Positions 6,426-14,471 of a stretch of DNA of 17,627 bases are shown one piece after another. The stretch comes from Opitutia bacterium (lineage in GTDB: Bacteria; Verrucomicrobiota; Verrucomicrobiia; Opitutales; Opitutaceae): NCBI GenBank assembly GCA_003157575.1, contig PMKA01000309.1:1-17627 (forward strand), read 5' to 3'. Under the pieces are notes generated by a model. It was not told the origin of the DNA. It saw only the letters and a list, made by a program, of their open reading frames with translations, and made no database searches. The stretch's first letter is position 1. The number at the start of each line of letters is the position of its first letter. The position numbers were made by a program, and so were the translations under genes.

Positions 6426-9400
6426 ATGCTATTACCGTGGTTTGGGAAAATGTGCGGCCGCCCTCCGGGTTGGAGGTCCCTTGTTGCGTGGATTGCCGTC
6501 ACTCTGGCGCTGGCGTCCGGAAGAGGACTGGCTGCGGATGCCCGGGCACCGGAGGCGCCGCCCGCGACGATCACCAATCTGATCGAGGCATGGCAGCTCC
6601 CGATGGAGCAGAAGGCGCTTGTGCATCCGCTGCGCGTCGAAGGCCGTGTGAGCTACTACGATCCGCGCTTCAGGCTGTTCTGGCTTGAGCAGAACGGAAC
6701 CGGCACCTACCTCCAGCTGTCCGCGTCGCCCCCGGCATTGCGGACCGGGCAGCACGTGGTGCTCGAAGGCACTCTTCTTCCCGATCTGGGGTTGTCGGCG
6801 GATGCGGTTGCCGTGAAGGTGCTGCAGGAGTACGAGCCGGTCGTTCCCCTGGATGCAAAGGACCGTATCCGCGACATTGATGCATTGAACTGCCGGATCG
6901 TGACGGCCGACGCGTACGTCGACGGACAGCTGTTTGTCGACGTGGACCATGTCCGCCTGAGCTTGATCGTCGAGAACCGGCCTGTGATCGGCTGGGTGAA
7001 GCCGGCCGATCCACGGTCGATTCCCGAGTGGCAGGGGAGGTTCATCCGGGTGACCGGGATGTACGCGGGGCGTTTTGACCCGAGCAGGACGGAGTCGAGC
7101 ATCGAGCTTTGGATCGGACGGCAGGAGGACGTGACGATCCTGGGTTCGCTTGCGGAGCATCCTGGTTTCAAAATTCCTAGGACGCCGGTCGATCAGGTCT
7201 ATCTGAAGCCGCCCGGCCAGGAGATTCATGTCCGCGGACGTGTGCAGATCCAGGATGTGGGGACGTCGGTGGTGATACGCGACGAAACAGGGGAACTGGT
7301 GATCAACTCGGTGCAACGGCAGCGGTTTTCAGTCGGCGCCGATGTCGAGGCGGTGGGGCGGGTTTCGAATGCCGGCGCAAAATGGATTCTCTCGCCCGCC
7401 CTGTGCCGCCTGGTTCCCCCGGAAGGCCGCGTCGTGGAATCGTCCGGGCGGCCCGGGGTTGCGATCGCAACGATCTCCCAGATCCGGAACCTGCCGTCGG
7501 AGGAGGTGGCGAGGGGGACTCCCGTGACCCTATCGGGCACCGTGACCTGGTCGCACGCAGGGGAGGACTTTTTCTACCTCCAGGATCTCACGGGCGGCAT
7601 CCGCGTGAATTTTCGCCGGGGCCAGATGGAGGTTCCGGCGCTGCAGAAATACCTGGTGGTGCAGGGGGTGACTGCCGCGGGGAATTTTGCGCCGGTGCTG
7701 GAACTGAGGCGGTTTGAGGATCGCGGCTCGATGAGCATTCCGCCCGCCAGGTCCATTTCGTTCGACCAGGCCGTCACGGGAACCGAAGACGGCCAGTGGG
7801 TGGAGATGCGCGGGTTTCTGCGCTCCACGGAATCGATCGGGGATTGGGAGCGCATCCATGTGATGACTCCCGTGGGAGAGTTCGACTGTCACATGAACTC
7901 TCCTGTCGCATTCACCGCGACGCTTGGATCGTTGATCCGGGTCCGTGGCGTCTGCATGACGACACCCGGAGCCGACGGCCAGGTGGCCGATGTGATGTTG
8001 CTGGTCCCTTTTCTGCACAGCATCACGGTTGACGAGGATGCTCCTGCGGATGCCTACGATCTGCCTTTGCGACCGATGAAGGATCTCGGGCAGCTTGGCG
8101 CTGGGCAGGAATTGATGCGGGTGCGCGTGTCGGGAACAGTCCTCCGGGCGGTTCCGGGACGCCTTGTCTTCCTTCAGAACGAGCACAAGGGTCTGCTGCT
8201 CTTCAGCCATGAAACCCTGCGCCTGGCCCCGGGCGACTCGATTGATGCCGTGGGCATTCTCGGTAAGGAGGGCGCGCGGACGGTGCTGCGCGAGGCCGTG
8301 TTCCGCAAGCTGGCTTCAGGCAGCCCCCCTGAGCCCCTGTCTCTGGCTGATCCGTCGCGATTCACGGCTGCGTTCGATGCGCAGCTGGTGAGGGTCCGCG
8401 GCACCCTGATCGACATCCTGCGTCAGCCCCTGCACACCCGGCTGACACTCCAGAGCGGGAACACGCTGTTCGAGGCGTTGTTTGATCATCCGCCCGGCAC
8501 GCATGCGCCGACCGGACTGGCGGAGGGATCAGTGCTCGAAATCACCGGGATCTGCCGGGCTGATTTTGACGATGCCCGGCAGGTGCGGGGATTCCAGCTG
8601 CAGCTGTGCACGGCGGGCGATGTTACGGTTGTAATGGGAGCCCGGCTGTGGACGGTCAGGCGGGCACTCACGGCTGCCGTCGTGCTTGGCATCATGGCGT
8701 TGTCCGGCGTTGTATGGGGCGTGACCCTGCGCCGGCAGGTCCGCCGGCAGACCGAGCAAATCCGCGAGCAGATGGAGCGGCAGGTGCGGCTTGAGGCAGA
8801 GGTGCAGCGCGCCGCCAGACTTGAGTCGCTCGGTGTGCTGGCCGGCGGCATTGCGCATGATTTCAACAATCTTCTGACCGTGGTGATAGGCAATCTGTCG
8901 CTTGTGATGTTCGACACCAAGGTTGCGGAGTCCGCCGGGGGGCTCCTGCGGGAGATCGAACGGGCGGCCTTCCGGGCTCGCGACCTCACGCAGCAACTCC
9001 TCACATTCGCCCGGGGCGGCAATCCCCTTCGGGCGACAGTTGCGCTTCCGCAGATCGTCCGGGAAGCCGCGGAATCGATGCTGCACGGTTCCAGCGTGCG
9101 GTGCGACTACGAGGCGGCCCGCGGGCTTTGGAGCGCCAACGTCGACAAGGATCAGATCACGCAGGTTGTACAGAATTTGACGATGAACGCCGTCGAGGCG
9201 ATGCCTGATGGCGGGGTCATCCGGATTTCGCTGGCCAACGAGGAGATTCCGTCTGGAACCCTCTCCTCGCTTGCGGCAGGGCGGTACGTCCGGGTGGCGG
9301 TCAGCGACTTGGGCCGGGGCATCCAGCCCGAAATCCTGCCGCGGGTGTTTGATCCGTATTTCTCGACCAAGGAGGTTGGCGGCGGACTCGGCCTTGCCAC

Positions 9401-9944
9401 CGTCTATTCCATCATCAAACGACATGACGGCCGGATCGTGGCTGAATCGGTGCCCGGGCATGGGGCTACCTTCACGTTCTGGCTGCCGGCCGGCGAGACC
9501 GTGGAGGCGGAGCCGTCCCCCCGGGCCGCCGAGCCCGTCCCGTCCGCCATGCCGACAAGGGCTGCGCGGGTGTTGCTCATGGACGACGAGGAAGGGGTGC
9601 GCCGCCTCGGCGCGGTGCTTTTGCAGAGGATGGGCATGAAGCCGACGACCGTGAACGACGGGGTGGCGGCGGTTAAGGAATTCGGTGCGGCCCGGAGCGC
9701 CGGTCAGCCGTTCGACCTGGTCATCCTTGACCTGACAGTCCCCGGGGGGATGGGCGGCCTGGAGACCCTGAAGCGTATTCGTGAACTGGATTCAGATGTG
9801 CCGGCGATCGTCTCGAGCGGCTACTCCAACGATCCCGTGCTCGCCGATTTCGCCCGCTACGGGTTCCAGGCGACCGTGCCCAAGCCGTATGAGGTCAGCC
9901 AGCTGATAGAGACGGTCAGGCGATTGCTGGCAAGGCGGCCCTAG
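6426..9944 (+). CDS. Hybrid sensor histidine kinase/response regulator with large OB-like sensor region
   Basis: This 1172-residue two-component protein senses something outside the cytoplasm, autophosphorylates on histidine and passes the phosphate to its own receiver. An N-terminal hydrophobic stretch (about 19-37) is a signal peptide or first membrane anchor. Residues about 45-735 form the periplasmic sensor and contain several related beta-rich segments, for example around 66-100, 267-295, 367-397, 563-595 and 653-710. The pattern is V.V.G.V followed by a FYLQD or VIRDETG strand, reminiscent of OB-folds. A membrane helix lies at about 745-766 with a short coiled coil after it. The H-box is SLGVLAGGIAHDFNN with phospho-acceptor His811, the N-box is QNLTMNAVEAM (about 916-926), G1 is DLGRG (961-965), the F-box is FDPYFSTK and G2 is GGGLGLATV (about 985-993). 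The C-terminal receiver (about 1047-1170) has acidic residues 1053-1054, phospho-Asp1102, Ser1130/1131 and Lys1153. No HAMP or output domain is seen, and no separate DNA-binding partner is adjacent. Confidence 0.93.
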   Translation: MLLPWFGKMCGRPPGWRSLVAWIAVTLALASGRGLAADARAPEAPPATITNLIEAWQLPMEQKALVHPLRVEGRVSYYDPRFRLFWLEQNGTGTYLQLSASPPALRTGQHVVLEGTLLPDLGLSADAVAVKVLQEYEPVVPLDAKDRIRDIDALNCRIVTADAYVDGQLFVDVDHVRLSLIVENRPVIGWVKPADPRSIPEWQGRFIRVTGMYAGRFDPSRTESSIELWIGRQEDVTILGSLAEHPGFKIPRTPVDQVYLKPPGQEIHVRGRVQIQDVGTSVVIRDETGELVINSVQRQRFSVGADVEAVGRVSNAGAKWILSPALCRLVPPEGRVVESSGRPGVAIATISQIRNLPSEEVARGTPVTLSGTVTWSHAGEDFFYLQDLTGGIRVNFRRGQMEVPALQKYLVVQGVTAAGNFAPVLELRRFEDRGSMSIPPARSISFDQAVTGTEDGQWVEMRGFLRSTESIGDWERIHVMTPVGEFDCHMNSPVAFTATLGSLIRVRGVCMTTPGADGQVADVMLLVPFLHSITVDEDAPADAYDLPLRPMKDLGQLGAGQELMRVRVSGTVLRAVPGRLVFLQNEHKGLLLFSHETLRLAPGDSIDAVGILGKEGARTVLREAVFRKLASGSPPEPLSLADPSRFTAAFDAQLVRVRGTLIDILRQPLHTRLTLQSGNTLFEALFDHPPGTHAPTGLAEGSVLEITGICRADFDDARQVRGFQLQLCTAGDVTVVMGARLWTVRRALTAAVVLGIMALSGVVWGVTLRRQVRRQTEQIREQMERQVRLEAEVQRAARLESLGVLAGGIAHDFNNLLTVVIGNLSLVMFDTKVAESAGGLLREIERAAFRARDLTQQLLTFARGGNPLRATVALPQIVREAAESMLHGSSVRCDYEAARGLWSANVDKDQITQVVQNLTMNAVEAMPDGGVIRISLANEEIPSGTLSSLAAGRYVRVAVSDLGRGIQPEILPRVFDPYFSTKEVGGGLGLATVYSIIKRHDGRIVAESVPGHGATFTFWLPAGETVEAEPSPRAAEPVPSAMPTRAARVLLMDDEEGVRRLGAVLLQRMGMKPTTVNDGVAAVKEFGAARSAGQPFDLVILDLTVPGGMGGLETLKRIRELDSDVPAIVSSGYSNDPVLADFARYGFQATVPKPYEVSQLIETVRRLLARRP

Positions 9945-9976
9945 GAGCCCCGTCGGACTTCGTCCTCCCGGCTCCT
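9943..9976 (+). terminator. Hairpin directly at the kinase stop codon, copy 1 of a shared element
   Basis: AGGAGCC at 9943-9949 overlaps the TAG stop and pairs exactly with GGCTCCT at 9970-9976. A nested GGAC (9955-9958) / GTCC (9962-9965) hairpin closes a tiny loop. Only a weak TT follows, so Rho-independent termination is plausible rather than certain. The core GTCGGACTTCGTCCTCCC occurs again after the next gene, at 13813-13830. Confidence 0.5.
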
Positions 9977-10166
9977 TACAAGCGTCGGACGCCGTTTGGG
10001 CGATGCGTCAGAAGAGAATGATCTCGCGGTGTCAGAAGCCGTGCGCAAATCCAGCGGGAAGGCCTCTTGACGGCGTCCGCCCGGTTATTCGGCCGGGGGG
10101 AGGCCGGGCTCCGCGGATTTGGCTTGTCGGAAGTGCGGCGAGCTCCTGCCATAAAGCCGGTTTCCC

Positions 10167-13100
10167 ATGAAGGCATTGAAGATTGTCGGCCTCATCCTTG
10201 CCTGCGTTATTCTGCTTGCCGCCGTGCTCGTCGGAATCGCCTTTGTGCCCGCGATTCAGACCTGGGCGGTGCGAAAAGCCGTTGCGGGCCGGCCGGAGCT
10301 GAAAATCGATTTTGGACGGGTGGCGTCGGGGTTGTCGAGCGCTGAGATCCGCGATCTGAAGTTCGAGGAGGACGGGCTGGTGGTCGGCGCCAGGAGGGTT
10401 TACGTCGAGTATTCGGCGTGGGACTACCTGAAGCGCAAGCGGATCAATCTGGAGCGGGTCGAGCTCCAGGGCCTTGTGATCGACACCCGGCGGATGTCGG
10501 CGGCGGCCCCCACGCCCGCCGGCCCTGCTGTGGCTCCCGCGCAGACAAAACCCGGGTTTGCCGGGGTCTTGCGCCTGGCCCGGCTGCCGTTCGATGTCCG
10601 CCTGGCAAATCTCGCCGCCGACGGCCAGGTTGAGCTGCCTGGAGACCGGGTGCTCGACTTTACACTGCATGGCGGCGGCATCGAGACCGGCGGGAGCGGC
10701 AAAATCGCGTGGAAGGTGGATTTCTCCGATCCCGCCAAGCGGGCGCCGTTGCGCGCGTTTCATGCAAACGGTTCCGTTGGCGTGCACATCGCGGCGGATC
10801 GCAGGATCGATCTGGTCGAACTGGAGAACACCGCGACTGCGGAAGGCCCCAAGCTGCCGCCGGATGGCCTCAGGATCGAGATGAAGGCGGAACAGGCCGG
10901 CCCTGATGCGGATGAAATTTACACGACGCACCTCTCGTTGCTTCGAAATTCGGCGCCCGAGCCCGTCTTCAATTCCCATGTCCGGTATTCGGCCGGTGCG
11001 AACAAGCTCGACGGCACATGGGACATGGCCCTGCACAGCGATCTGTTGTCCGCACTGCTCGCCGGTTTTGGGTTTCCGGAAGCGGCGGCCGACGGAGCGG
11101 GAAATTTTTCGCTTCAGCCCGGTACGTCGGCAGTGGTCGCGAGTGGCGAACTCAACGCCCGCTTCGACGGGCTGGAGCGGCTGAATCCCAAATTCCCTGA
11201 GGTGGGACCGCTGAAGCTGCACGCTGTGTTCGATGGCGCGATCGGTGAAAACGTCGCCCGTCTGGACCGTCTGGAAGTCGAGCTCGGCACCGCGGAGGGC
11301 CGGAAGCTCCTGGAGGTCGGAACAGGGCAGGCGGTCTCGTTCGATTTCATGGCAAGGCGGGTGAGCATCGCCAACCCCGCCACCGAGCTCGCCCACGTTT
11401 TGCTTCAGAACATCCCGCTCGCCTGGGCTCAGTCGATGATGAAGCCGGTGACCATCGACGGAGGGGAATTCTCCGCGGCATTTTCGATCATGGCGGAGGC
11501 GGGCGACGGGCAGGTTCATCTCCGGACCATCCAGCCGGTGAGTTTCACAGGGGTGACGCTGCGGGACGGAGCCAGGAAACTGGTTGAACAGATGAGCCTC
11601 AGCCTCAGTCCGGCGATCGATTATTCGCCCGCCAAACTCGTGGTGAGCGTGCCCGACGTAAACCTGTCGATGCCCGCGGGCGATGCGTTGACAGGCGGCG
11701 TCAATGTGGAGGCGACCGATCTCGCCAAGACGCCTCTCATCGTCTTTTCAGCGCAATTCCATGAGAAGCTCGTCAGCGTCCTGCGAACCTATTTTCCGTC
11801 CTACACGGGCTTTGTACTCGTCGATTCGACGGTCGACGGCCGGCTCCAGGGGCAGAAGCTCCAGTTGAACCGGTTTGCATCGAGCATCAAGGGCAAGTTC
11901 GGCGTGCTGGTGACATCCGTGGAGACGCTTCAACCTGTGACGGCTGATCTCGCCGCCATCCGTTTCACGGCGGCGAATCCCGCGGCGCCTGCCGCGCGCG
12001 TGTATCTGCGCGCGCTTCCGCTGTCGGCGCTTGAGGCCCTGGCGCCGAAATCGAAATTTGCCGGGGACTTTGGCGGGGCGACGTTTGAAATCAGCCTCCC
12101 GTCCTCCGACCAGGTTTCCGTGCAGACCACGGGGCCGGTGAGTTTCACCGGGGTCGCTCTGGCGGTGGACGGACGATCCCTTGTCGAAGGCCTCGACGCC
12201 GATGTCGATCTTGCCGCGTCGAAACGCGGCGACACAATATCGGCCGACGTGCGCCGGATTGAAGTGCGCGCGAAGAAGACCCTGCTTGCCAGGCTCACCG
12301 GTGCGGGCGAAGTCACCTCCGGGGAGAAGCTGAACATCTCGGGCAAGGGCAGACTCAAGGTCGACCTGGGGGCGGTGATGGAACAGCCGGCGTTTGGCTC
12401 GGCGCCGCCGCTCTCCCGCGGCAACCTGACGATGGACTTCGATGTCGCATCCGGCGATCCGTTGCAGGCCAGGGGCAATGTGACTTTGCGCAACCTGGTC
12501 GCACGCCGGGGCAGCCAGAAGATCGGCGATCTCGATTGTCAGGTCGATGCCACGCTGAAGGCGGACGCGAGCGCGGGCACATTGAAGATGCCGGCGACGC
12601 TGACGGTGGGCGGCCGCTGTTCGGACCTGAACGTCGACGCCGCCTTTTCGCGGGCGGGACCGAAGCTGTCGTTTACCGGCAGGCTGGGAAGCAAGCAGAT
12701 CGTTGTCGACGACCTCAGGGCGCTTGCGGCGCTCATTCCCCAGGTTTCCGCGCCGGCCGCGCAGCCCGGCGCGAAACCGGCGAATGGGAATCAGGCGGCG
12801 TCAAGTCCTTCGGCGGAGCCGGCCGCAGTTGCCCGGGCGGGGACTGCGCCGAAGCCTGCTGCCGGAGCCCCGGTCGCGGCAGTCGCGACACCGGCACGCG
12901 ACTCAGAGGCGTTCTGGAAGGCGATCGCGGGGCGTTTCGACGCCGACCTGAAACTGGTGAAAATCGGCGGGGATTACACGGTCAGCGACATCCGTTGCGC
13001 CGCCGGGATCGACGAGACGCGCTTGGCGCTCGATAACCTTGAAGGCAAGTTTAATGGGAATGCCTCGAAGATCGCTGCAAGCGTCACGTTTTCCGCAGAT

Positions 13101-13799
13101 GATCCGCAGCCGTACGCGCTTGCGGGCACGGTGAAAATTCCTGCGGTGGACGTCGGCGTGCTCCTGCGTGCGGCAAACCCGGATCGGGCGCCGGCCCTCG
13201 AAACCACGATGGCGATTGACGCGAAGGTGAGCGGGCGCGGCGCGACAGCGTCCGATCTCGCGAACAACATCTGTGGACAATGCGACGTGACAGGCTCCAA
13301 GGGAATATTGCGGGCGCTGGGCAACAAGGGGCAGGTTGCCGGAGGCGCCTCGAATTTGCTCGGCTTTATCGGGGCGCTGAGCAACTCCGACGCCACGATG
13401 GCGGCTGGCGAGCTTGCGGGAATATTGAAGGAGATGCCGTTTGATCGTTTCGCGATGCATGTGGACCGCGGCGCCGACCTTAAACTGAAGCTGACGTCGC
13501 TGGAATTCCTCTCGCCGATGATTCACCTCACGGGCATCGGCGCCATCCAGTACAAGAAAGGCGTGGGCATCGCCGACCAGCCGCTTCACGTCGAGATGCA
13601 GCTGGCGGGCAAGGACCAGATGGAGCTCCTGCTTGGCAGGCTGTATCTGCTCGGAGAGGAAAAGGACGGCGACGGTTACACCCTGATGAGTTCCCCCTTT
13701 GTGATCGGAGGCACGCCCGCCAATCCTGATTCAAGTCAACTGTGGAAGATTGTCGGAACGGCGAGCCTCAAGGCCGCGGCGACAAGGTTGATTCGTTGA
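10167..13799 (+). CDS. AsmA-like periplasmic protein
   Basis: This 1210-residue protein has one N-terminal membrane anchor (about residues 5-27) and a very long, beta-rich periplasmic body, the layout of AsmA/TamB-like proteins. That superfamily is linked to lipid transport and outer-membrane homeostasis across the envelope. The early part with INLERVELQGLVIDTRR at about 93-109 is the AsmA-type repeat that describes successive beta-strands. An internal duplication is visible: QPVSFTGVTLRDGARKLVEQ (456-475) and GPVSFTGVALAVDGRSLVEG (656-675). An alanine/proline-rich linker spans about 858-912. The C-terminus (about 1020-1200) holds the AsmA-like C-terminal domain, with GSKGILRAL near 1043 and IHLTGIGAIQYK near 1119. 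The start at 10167 gives the membrane anchor directly; no clear ribosome binding site precedes it. The gene follows the kinase gene after 222 bp and is probably a separate unit. Its exact cargo is unknown. Confidence 0.85.
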   Translation: MKALKIVGLILACVILLAAVLVGIAFVPAIQTWAVRKAVAGRPELKIDFGRVASGLSSAEIRDLKFEEDGLVVGARRVYVEYSAWDYLKRKRINLERVELQGLVIDTRRMSAAAPTPAGPAVAPAQTKPGFAGVLRLARLPFDVRLANLAADGQVELPGDRVLDFTLHGGGIETGGSGKIAWKVDFSDPAKRAPLRAFHANGSVGVHIAADRRIDLVELENTATAEGPKLPPDGLRIEMKAEQAGPDADEIYTTHLSLLRNSAPEPVFNSHVRYSAGANKLDGTWDMALHSDLLSALLAGFGFPEAAADGAGNFSLQPGTSAVVASGELNARFDGLERLNPKFPEVGPLKLHAVFDGAIGENVARLDRLEVELGTAEGRKLLEVGTGQAVSFDFMARRVSIANPATELAHVLLQNIPLAWAQSMMKPVTIDGGEFSAAFSIMAEAGDGQVHLRTIQPVSFTGVTLRDGARKLVEQMSLSLSPAIDYSPAKLVVSVPDVNLSMPAGDALTGGVNVEATDLAKTPLIVFSAQFHEKLVSVLRTYFPSYTGFVLVDSTVDGRLQGQKLQLNRFASSIKGKFGVLVTSVETLQPVTADLAAIRFTAANPAAPAARVYLRALPLSALEALAPKSKFAGDFGGATFEISLPSSDQVSVQTTGPVSFTGVALAVDGRSLVEGLDADVDLAASKRGDTISADVRRIEVRAKKTLLARLTGAGEVTSGEKLNISGKGRLKVDLGAVMEQPAFGSAPPLSRGNLTMDFDVASGDPLQARGNVTLRNLVARRGSQKIGDLDCQVDATLKADASAGTLKMPATLTVGGRCSDLNVDAAFSRAGPKLSFTGRLGSKQIVVDDLRALAALIPQVSAPAAQPGAKPANGNQAASSPSAEPAAVARAGTAPKPAAGAPVAAVATPARDSEAFWKAIAGRFDADLKLVKIGGDYTVSDIRCAAGIDETRLALDNLEGKFNGNASKIAASVTFSADDPQPYALAGTVKIPAVDVGVLLRAANPDRAPALETTMAIDAKVSGRGATASDLANNICGQCDVTGSKGILRALGNKGQVAGGASNLLGFIGALSNSDATMAAGELAGILKEMPFDRFAMHVDRGADLKLKLTSLEFLSPMIHLTGIGAIQYKKGVGIADQPLHVEMQLAGKDQMELLLGRLYLLGEEKDGDGYTLMSSPFVIGGTPANPDSSQLWKIVGTASLKAAATRLIR

Positions 13800-13835
13800 C
13801 GGCGAGGAGCCCGTCGGACTTCGTCCTCCCCGTCA
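13797..13835. terminator. Hairpin after the AsmA-like gene, copy 2 of a shared element; probable bidirectional terminator
   Basis: TGACGG at 13797-13802, including the TGA stop, pairs with CCGTCA at 13830-13835. After one C-C mismatch GAGGA (13804-13808) pairs with TCCTC (13824-13828). GGAGCC at 13806-13811 could instead pair with GGCTCC at 13846-13851. The stretch 13805-13830 repeats 9943-9969 with a single one-base deletion. It lies between convergent genes (AsmA-like plus, lspA minus), where a two-way terminator would be expected. No T-run follows. Confidence 0.5.
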
Positions 13836-13913
13836 CCGCCAAGCAGGCTCCGACGCGGCCCGTCAGGATTTAGTGGCCACGCCGTAGCTCTCTGAACGAA
13901 GGCGGGCGTGCTC

Positions 13914-14471
13914 CTAGTCCGGCTGCCGCAGGGAATGAAGGATGTAGATGGCGACGCCGACGCAAATCCCCGAATCGGCCACGTTGAACGTGGGGTAGAT
14001 GTAGCTTCCGAAATGAAAATCGAAAAAGTCGATGACGTGCCGGTAAAGGACGCGGTCGAGCAGATTGCCGAGAATGCCCCCGCAAAGCAGTCCGAAGCTG
14101 ATTTGCACGACCCTTGTCCGGAGACCGAGCTGGTGCCGCCACGCATAGATAGCGATCAGGGTGGCAACCGCCAGCAACGCCAGGGTCGTGCTTCGGCCGC
14201 TGAAAAGGCTCCAGGCAGCCCCGGTATTGCCGACATTTACCAGGTTGAAGAAACCCTCGATGACGACGACGTGTCCGGGCTCCCCGTACGTGGGGAACGG
14301 CATCCGCCCGCAGATCCACGCCTTGCTGATCCGGTCGAGAATGAACACGCCCGCCGCAAGGGTGAGGAGCCAGCGATACGCAAGGATGCGCTCGAACCGG
14401 CGGTGCGGCCGGATTGTGGCGGGCTGCGGGGCGGGCGGGGTGGCCGCAACGCCAGGCGGGTTGGACGTCAT
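13914..14471 (-). CDS. lspA: Lipoprotein signal peptidase (signal peptidase II)
   Basis: LspA is the inner-membrane aspartic protease that cleaves the signal peptide from prolipoproteins after lipid attachment. The 185 residues contain the conserved family boxes. They are FILDRISK at about 43-50, NVGNTGAAWSLF (79-90), GGILGNLLDR (131-140) with catalytic Asp139, and FNVADSGICVGV (162-173) with catalytic Asp166. By homology with the well-studied Bacillus enzyme, Asn136, Asp139, Asn163, Ala165 and Asp166 are the key residues and all are present. Four membrane segments surround them. The protein carries about 30 extra N-terminal residues rich in proline and alanine. Its ATG overlaps the TGA of the DksA-like gene (ATGA at 14468-14471), so translation is probably coupled. 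The proximity to ileS recalls the ileS-lspA arrangement of many bacteria. Confidence 0.96.
   Translation of the reverse strand: MTSNPPGVAATPPAPQPATIRPHRRFERILAYRWLLTLAAGVFILDRISKAWICGRMPFPTYGEPGHVVVIEGFFNLVNVGNTGAAWSLFSGRSTTLALLAVATLIAIYAWRHQLGLRTRVVQISFGLLCGGILGNLLDRVLYRHVIDFFDFHFGSYIYPTFNVADSGICVGVAIYILHSLRQPD

Noticed and set aside
5614..6582. A 322-residue plus-strand open frame across the regulator promoter region
   Set aside because: It is antisense to the membrane protein gene, overlaps the kinase start, and its translation is Asp/Glu/Gly-rich without any recognisable motif.
10032..11519. A 495-residue open frame on the minus strand opposite the AsmA-like gene
   Set aside because: It lies wholly antisense to a well-supported gene apart from its end, is rich in Arg, His and Pro as GC-rich antisense frames are, and shows no domain or hydrophobic pattern.
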